From: Streptomyces durocortorensis
Lineage (GTDB): Bacteria; Actinomycetota; Actinomycetes; Streptomycetales; Streptomycetaceae
Reading direction: 5' to 3'
DNA: 64,000 nt
Assembly (NCBI RefSeq): GCF_031760065.1
Contig: NZ_CP134500.1
Location: 5,952,001-6,016,000, forward strand
The notes under the pieces are model-generated. The model did not search any database, was not told where the DNA came from, and worked only from the letters and a program-made list of their open reading frames with translations. The first letter of the stretch is position 1; every line of letters begins with the position of its first letter. Both the position numbers and the translations under genes were made by a program. Shown piece after piece: positions 61,861 to 64,000 of this stretch.

Positions 61861-62807
61861 CAGCGGATCTCCAGGGTGCAGCACTTGATGCCCCCGCCGG
61901 CCTTGCGGAATTCCGAGAGGTCGACGGGAACGGGGACATGGCCTCGGCGGCTGAGCTCATCGATCAGGCCGTGGGCCTGCGGCGCGACGAAGACGTGACG
62001 GCCGTCGGAGACGGAGTTGAGGCCGAACGCCAACGCGTCCTCCTCGGTGGCGATCACCGCGTCCGGGTAGAGCCGCCGCAGGGCCTCGCGGCTGCCCGGC
62101 GAGAACGCCGCCGGGTAGTAGGCGACGTTTCCCTCGTGGCTTCCCTCGCCCGTCCTCAGGCCAGTCCTCCGGCCAGTGCTTTCGCCCGTCCCTTCGCCCG
62201 TCCCTTCGCCCGTCCCTTCGTCCGCGCCCGGCTCCCCGCCGAGGAAGAACAGTGCGGTGTCCAGGTGGTAGAAGCGCGGATCCACCAGGTCGAGGCCGAT
62301 CACGGGCCTGCCGAAGAACTCCTGCACCTCGCGGTGCGCGGCGCTGTGCGTACGGAAGCCCGTTCCCGCCAGCACGTACCGCCCGGCCGGGACGAGGTCG
62401 CCCTCGCCCTCGCAGACCGACCGGGAGGGATGCACGTCGTACCCGGCCTCCTTGAACCATCTCGCGTACGCCGCCGACTCCGGCCGCCGCTCGGCCGCGT
62501 GGAAGGACGAGCCGAAGACCTTTCCGTCCATGACGAGAGCCGCGTTCGCCGCGAACACCATGTCGGGCAGACCGGCGACCGGAGCGATCGTCTCGACCGT
62601 GTGGCCACGGCTCCGGTACGCCTCGACCAGAGTCCGCCACTGGTCACGGGCGAGAGGGAGATCGACCGGTGTGCCGGTGTCCATCCACGGGTTGATGGCG
62701 TAGCGCACCTCGAAATAGCGGGGCTCGCACATCAGATAGCGCCTGAGGCTCGGGCGATCACCCAGCGGGCCACGTTCCACGGGCACAGAGTTTTCTCCTA
62801 CGGGCAC
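61860..62807 (-). CDS. ddaH: Dimethylarginine dimethylaminohydrolase
   Basis: A 315-aa guanidino-modifying enzyme. It hydrolyses dimethylarginine to citrulline and dimethylamine. MCEPRYFEVRYAINPWMD, DMVFAANAAL, the His in FRTHSAAH and the catalytic Cys in GGGIKCCTLEIR at the C-terminus are present. I chose the GTG at 62807 with GGAGGAG upstream; a GTG at 62786 with GGAG is a close alternative. A Gly-Glu-Thr repeat insert of about 30 residues interrupts the fold before NVAYYP. It is co-transcribed with rocD. Confidence 0.9.
   Translation of the reverse strand: MPVGENSVPVERGPLGDRPSLRRYLMCEPRYFEVRYAINPWMDTGTPVDLPLARDQWRTLVEAYRSRGHTVETIAPVAGLPDMVFAANAALVMDGKVFGSSFHAAERRPESAAYARWFKEAGYDVHPSRSVCEGEGDLVPAGRYVLAGTGFRTHSAAHREVQEFFGRPVIGLDLVDPRFYHLDTALFFLGGEPGADEGTGEGTGEGTGESTGRRTGLRTGEGSHEGNVAYYPAAFSPGSREALRRLYPDAVIATEEDALAFGLNSVSDGRHVFVAPQAHGLIDELSRRGHVPVPVDLSEFRKAGGGIKCCTLEIR
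62181..62223. repeat. 12-bp tandem repeat inside ddaH
   Basis: Three perfect 12-bp units TTCGCCCGTCCC (62181-62216) plus a partial fourth encode a Gly-Glu-Gly-Thr-type repeat in the ddaH frame. The unit is four codons, so copy-number changes keep the frame. Confidence 0.85.
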
Positions 62808-62887
62808 AGAGCTCCTCCGCTTCTCCGGTGACGATGGGGATGCCTTCACCGTAGGAAGCGGCTGATACGCCCGACAAGAAAGATGAG

Positions 62888-62916
62888 CTGCGTACATACG
62901 CAGGAATGCTGCGCAG
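62888..62916. promoter_or_regulatory. Candidate Lrp/AsnC operator upstream of ddaH
   Basis: The perfect palindrome CTGCGTA-CA-TACGCAG (62888-62903) is followed by the 8-bp palindrome CTGCGCAG (62909-62916), centres 17 bp apart. They lie between the AsnC-type regulator gene and ddaH, 80-110 bp before the ddaH start. Lrp/AsnC proteins bind phased sites of this kind. Confidence 0.6.
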
Positions 62917-62925
62917 ATGCACGAC

Positions 62926-63456
62926 TCAGGGCAGGTTCGCTGCGTCACTGCCGCCGCTCGCGCCCGCCCCGGTGTCCGGTGCGGGCTCGCTGGCTCCGGC
63001 CTCCGGACTGTCCGGCAGCAGGTGGGACAGCACCATGTAGCTGATCGTCTTGCGGATGAACGGCTCGCTGCGGATCCGCTCCAGCACCTCCTCGAAGTGC
63101 TCCACGTCGGTGGCCCGGATGTGGAGCAGGGCGTCGGCGGCCCCGGTCACCGTCATGGCCGCCGCGATCTCCGGGTACTTGCGCGCCACCTCCGCCAGGC
63201 GCCTGGGCGGCGCCGCGCCGTCGCAGTACACCTCGATGTACGCCTCGGTGCGCCAGCCGAGTGCGGCCGGGCGGACGGTGGCCCGGAACCCCGTGATCAC
63301 TCCGGTGGCGCGCAGCCGGTCGACCCGGCGTTTGACGGCGGTGGCCGACAGTCCGATGGCCGTGCCGATCTCGGCGAAGCTCGCCCGGGCGTTCGCGATC
63401 AGGGTCGCGACGATCTTCCGGTCGAGCTCGTCGAACGGCGTGGGCTTGGTGGTCAT
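62926..63456 (-). CDS. Lrp/AsnC-family transcriptional regulator
   Basis: A 176-aa regulator. The helix-turn-helix (about 8-60) is DELDRKIVATLIANARASFAE with LSATAVKRRVDRLRATG. The RAM/AsnC ligand domain (about 72-150) has EAYIEVYC and TGAADALLHIRATD. The last 25 residues are Ala/Gly-rich and disordered. I chose the ATG at 63456; one at 63468 sits too close to GAGGGG. It lies directly upstream of ddaH-rocD in the same direction and probably controls them with an amino-acid effector such as arginine or ornithine. Confidence 0.88.
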   Translation of the reverse strand: MTTKPTPFDELDRKIVATLIANARASFAEIGTAIGLSATAVKRRVDRLRATGVITGFRATVRPAALGWRTEAYIEVYCDGAAPPRRLAEVARKYPEIAAAMTVTGAADALLHIRATDVEHFEEVLERIRSEPFIRKTISYMVLSHLLPDSPEAGASEPAPDTGAGASGGSDAANLP

Positions 63457-63646
63457 ACGGGCGATCATCCCCTCGTGCCGCCCCGGGATGGGGGCTGTCT
63501 GCCTCCCCATCCTGCCGGTTCGTGCCCGGTGTGTGCGGTGTGCCCGACGGCGGTGGGCCCCTGCCGTGATGGAAAGGTTCCGGCCTCATCGGGCGACTCC
63601 CGGTGCGGAGTGCGCAATTCCCGACGTGGCCGGAGCCCCGCTGCTC

Positions 63647-63652
63647 TAGCGT
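63647..63652 (+). promoter_or_regulatory. -10 element (TAGCGT) of the Crp/Fnr gene
   Basis: TAGCGT ends 6 nt before the ATG at 63659 and no ribosome site is present, suggesting a leaderless mRNA. Confidence 0.45.
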
Positions 63653-63658
63653 GATCGC

Positions 63659-64000
63659 ATGAGCGAAGATTCTTCCTTCTTAGTGTCGTCTCTCCGGGAT
63701 CTGGTGTCGGACGAGGCGTGGGCGGGGCTGATCGATTACCCGGTGCGGCATCGCCCGGCAGGCGAGACCCTGCTGTGGCAGGGTACCGAGGGAACACAAG
63801 TTCTGGCCCTGGTGAGCGGGTTGGTCAAGGTGGTGCGCACCGACCGTGACGGGCGCAAGAGGCTGCTCGCCTTTCGTGGTCCGGGCGAGATCCTGGGGGA
63901 GATGGCGCTTCAGCGTGGGGATGTCAGGCTGGCCGACGTGCAGACGATGAGCATATGCAAAGTCACTGTGATTCCCGCTGACGACTTCCGGCGCCTCGTG
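63659..64000 (+). CDS. Crp/Fnr-family cyclic-nucleotide-binding-domain regulator, N-terminal part (3' end outside window)
   Basis: The first 114 codons encode a cNMP-binding beta-roll: AGETLLWQGTEGTQVLALVSGLVKV and FRGPGEILGEMAL, the latter close to the phosphate-binding cassette (GE-x-x-GE-x-A) but without the usual Arg-Ser/Thr pair. Cyclic-nucleotide binding is therefore uncertain. Codon 8 (63680-63682) is TTA, the rare leucine codon that depends on the bldA tRNA, so the protein is probably made late in the life cycle. The DNA-binding domain would lie beyond the window. Confidence 0.8.
   Translation, partial: MSEDSSFLVSSLRDLVSDEAWAGLIDYPVRHRPAGETLLWQGTEGTQVLALVSGLVKVVRTDRDGRKRLLAFRGPGEILGEMALQRGDVRLADVQTMSICKVTVIPADDFRRLV

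Overview
The window is high-GC chromosomal DNA of a Streptomyces or very close relative. Evidence is the strong G/C third-position bias, GTG/TTG starts, long GC-rich hairpin terminators, cutRS, the DUF4193/DUF3093/DUF3710/DUF3159 actinobacterial families, and a bldA-type TTA codon. No rRNA, tRNA, CRISPR, insertion sequence or prophage was seen. Region 1 (1-17.8 kb) is a conserved actinobacterial core block: inositol monophosphatase end, cutR-cutS, DUF4193, DUF3093, a thioesterase, dut, DUF3710, an orphan ABC ATPase, kdpD-kdpE, OB-fold, DUF3159, two TrkA-type K+ proteins, a KimA-like permease and a TRAM/TrmA RNA methyltransferase. Gene content and order largely follow the Mycobacterium tuberculosis Rv2689c-Rv2701c block, with kdpDE and the ABC ATPase added. 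Much of it concerns potassium homeostasis. Region 2 (18.0-20.6 kb) is a small leftward group (dCTP deaminase-like, CutC, HIT, hypothetical) with signs of decay: a glycosyltransferase N-terminus is fused in frame to cutC, and another gene end is stranded upstream.

Region 3 (20.6-29.4 kb) is a leftward, translationally coupled, incomplete complex I-like operon (nuoA, a His-rich NuoB/NuoD-like fusion, nuoH, J, K, L, M, N). It has no NADH module and no recognisable Fe-S ligands. Region 4 (29.4-38.1 kb) resembles a metal-stress (copper-type) island. It holds BlaI/M56/DUF6153, a Tat-lipoprotein PLP enzyme, a collapsed DUF6153-DUF305 pair, and a leftward DUF6153 - LpqS-like - CysK2-like - MFS - DUF1015 series. 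That series matches the copper-induced lpqS-cysK2-Rv0849 operon of M. tuberculosis. Region 5 (38.1-39.9 kb) has an NlpC/P60 hydrolase and two decayed gene fragments.

Region 6 (39.9-54.5 kb) is a hydroxyproline/collagen-peptide utilisation cluster. It contains a five-gene oligopeptide ABC transporter, a three-part amino-acid dehydrogenase, a DapA-type deaminase, hydroxyproline epimerase, ketoglutarate-semialdehyde dehydrogenase, a GntR regulator and a prolyl aminopeptidase. A repeated AATGTCAC-type motif lies in front of the transcription units and is the likely GntR operator. Region 7 (54.6-58.2 kb) is an XRE - ImmA/IrrE - MAB_1171c - cytochrome P450 operon. Region 8 (58.2-64 kb) holds a repeat-bearing non-coding stretch, a secreted lipase, an Lrp/AsnC regulator with ddaH-rocD arginine-derivative catabolism, and the start of a Crp/Fnr regulator with an early TTA codon.
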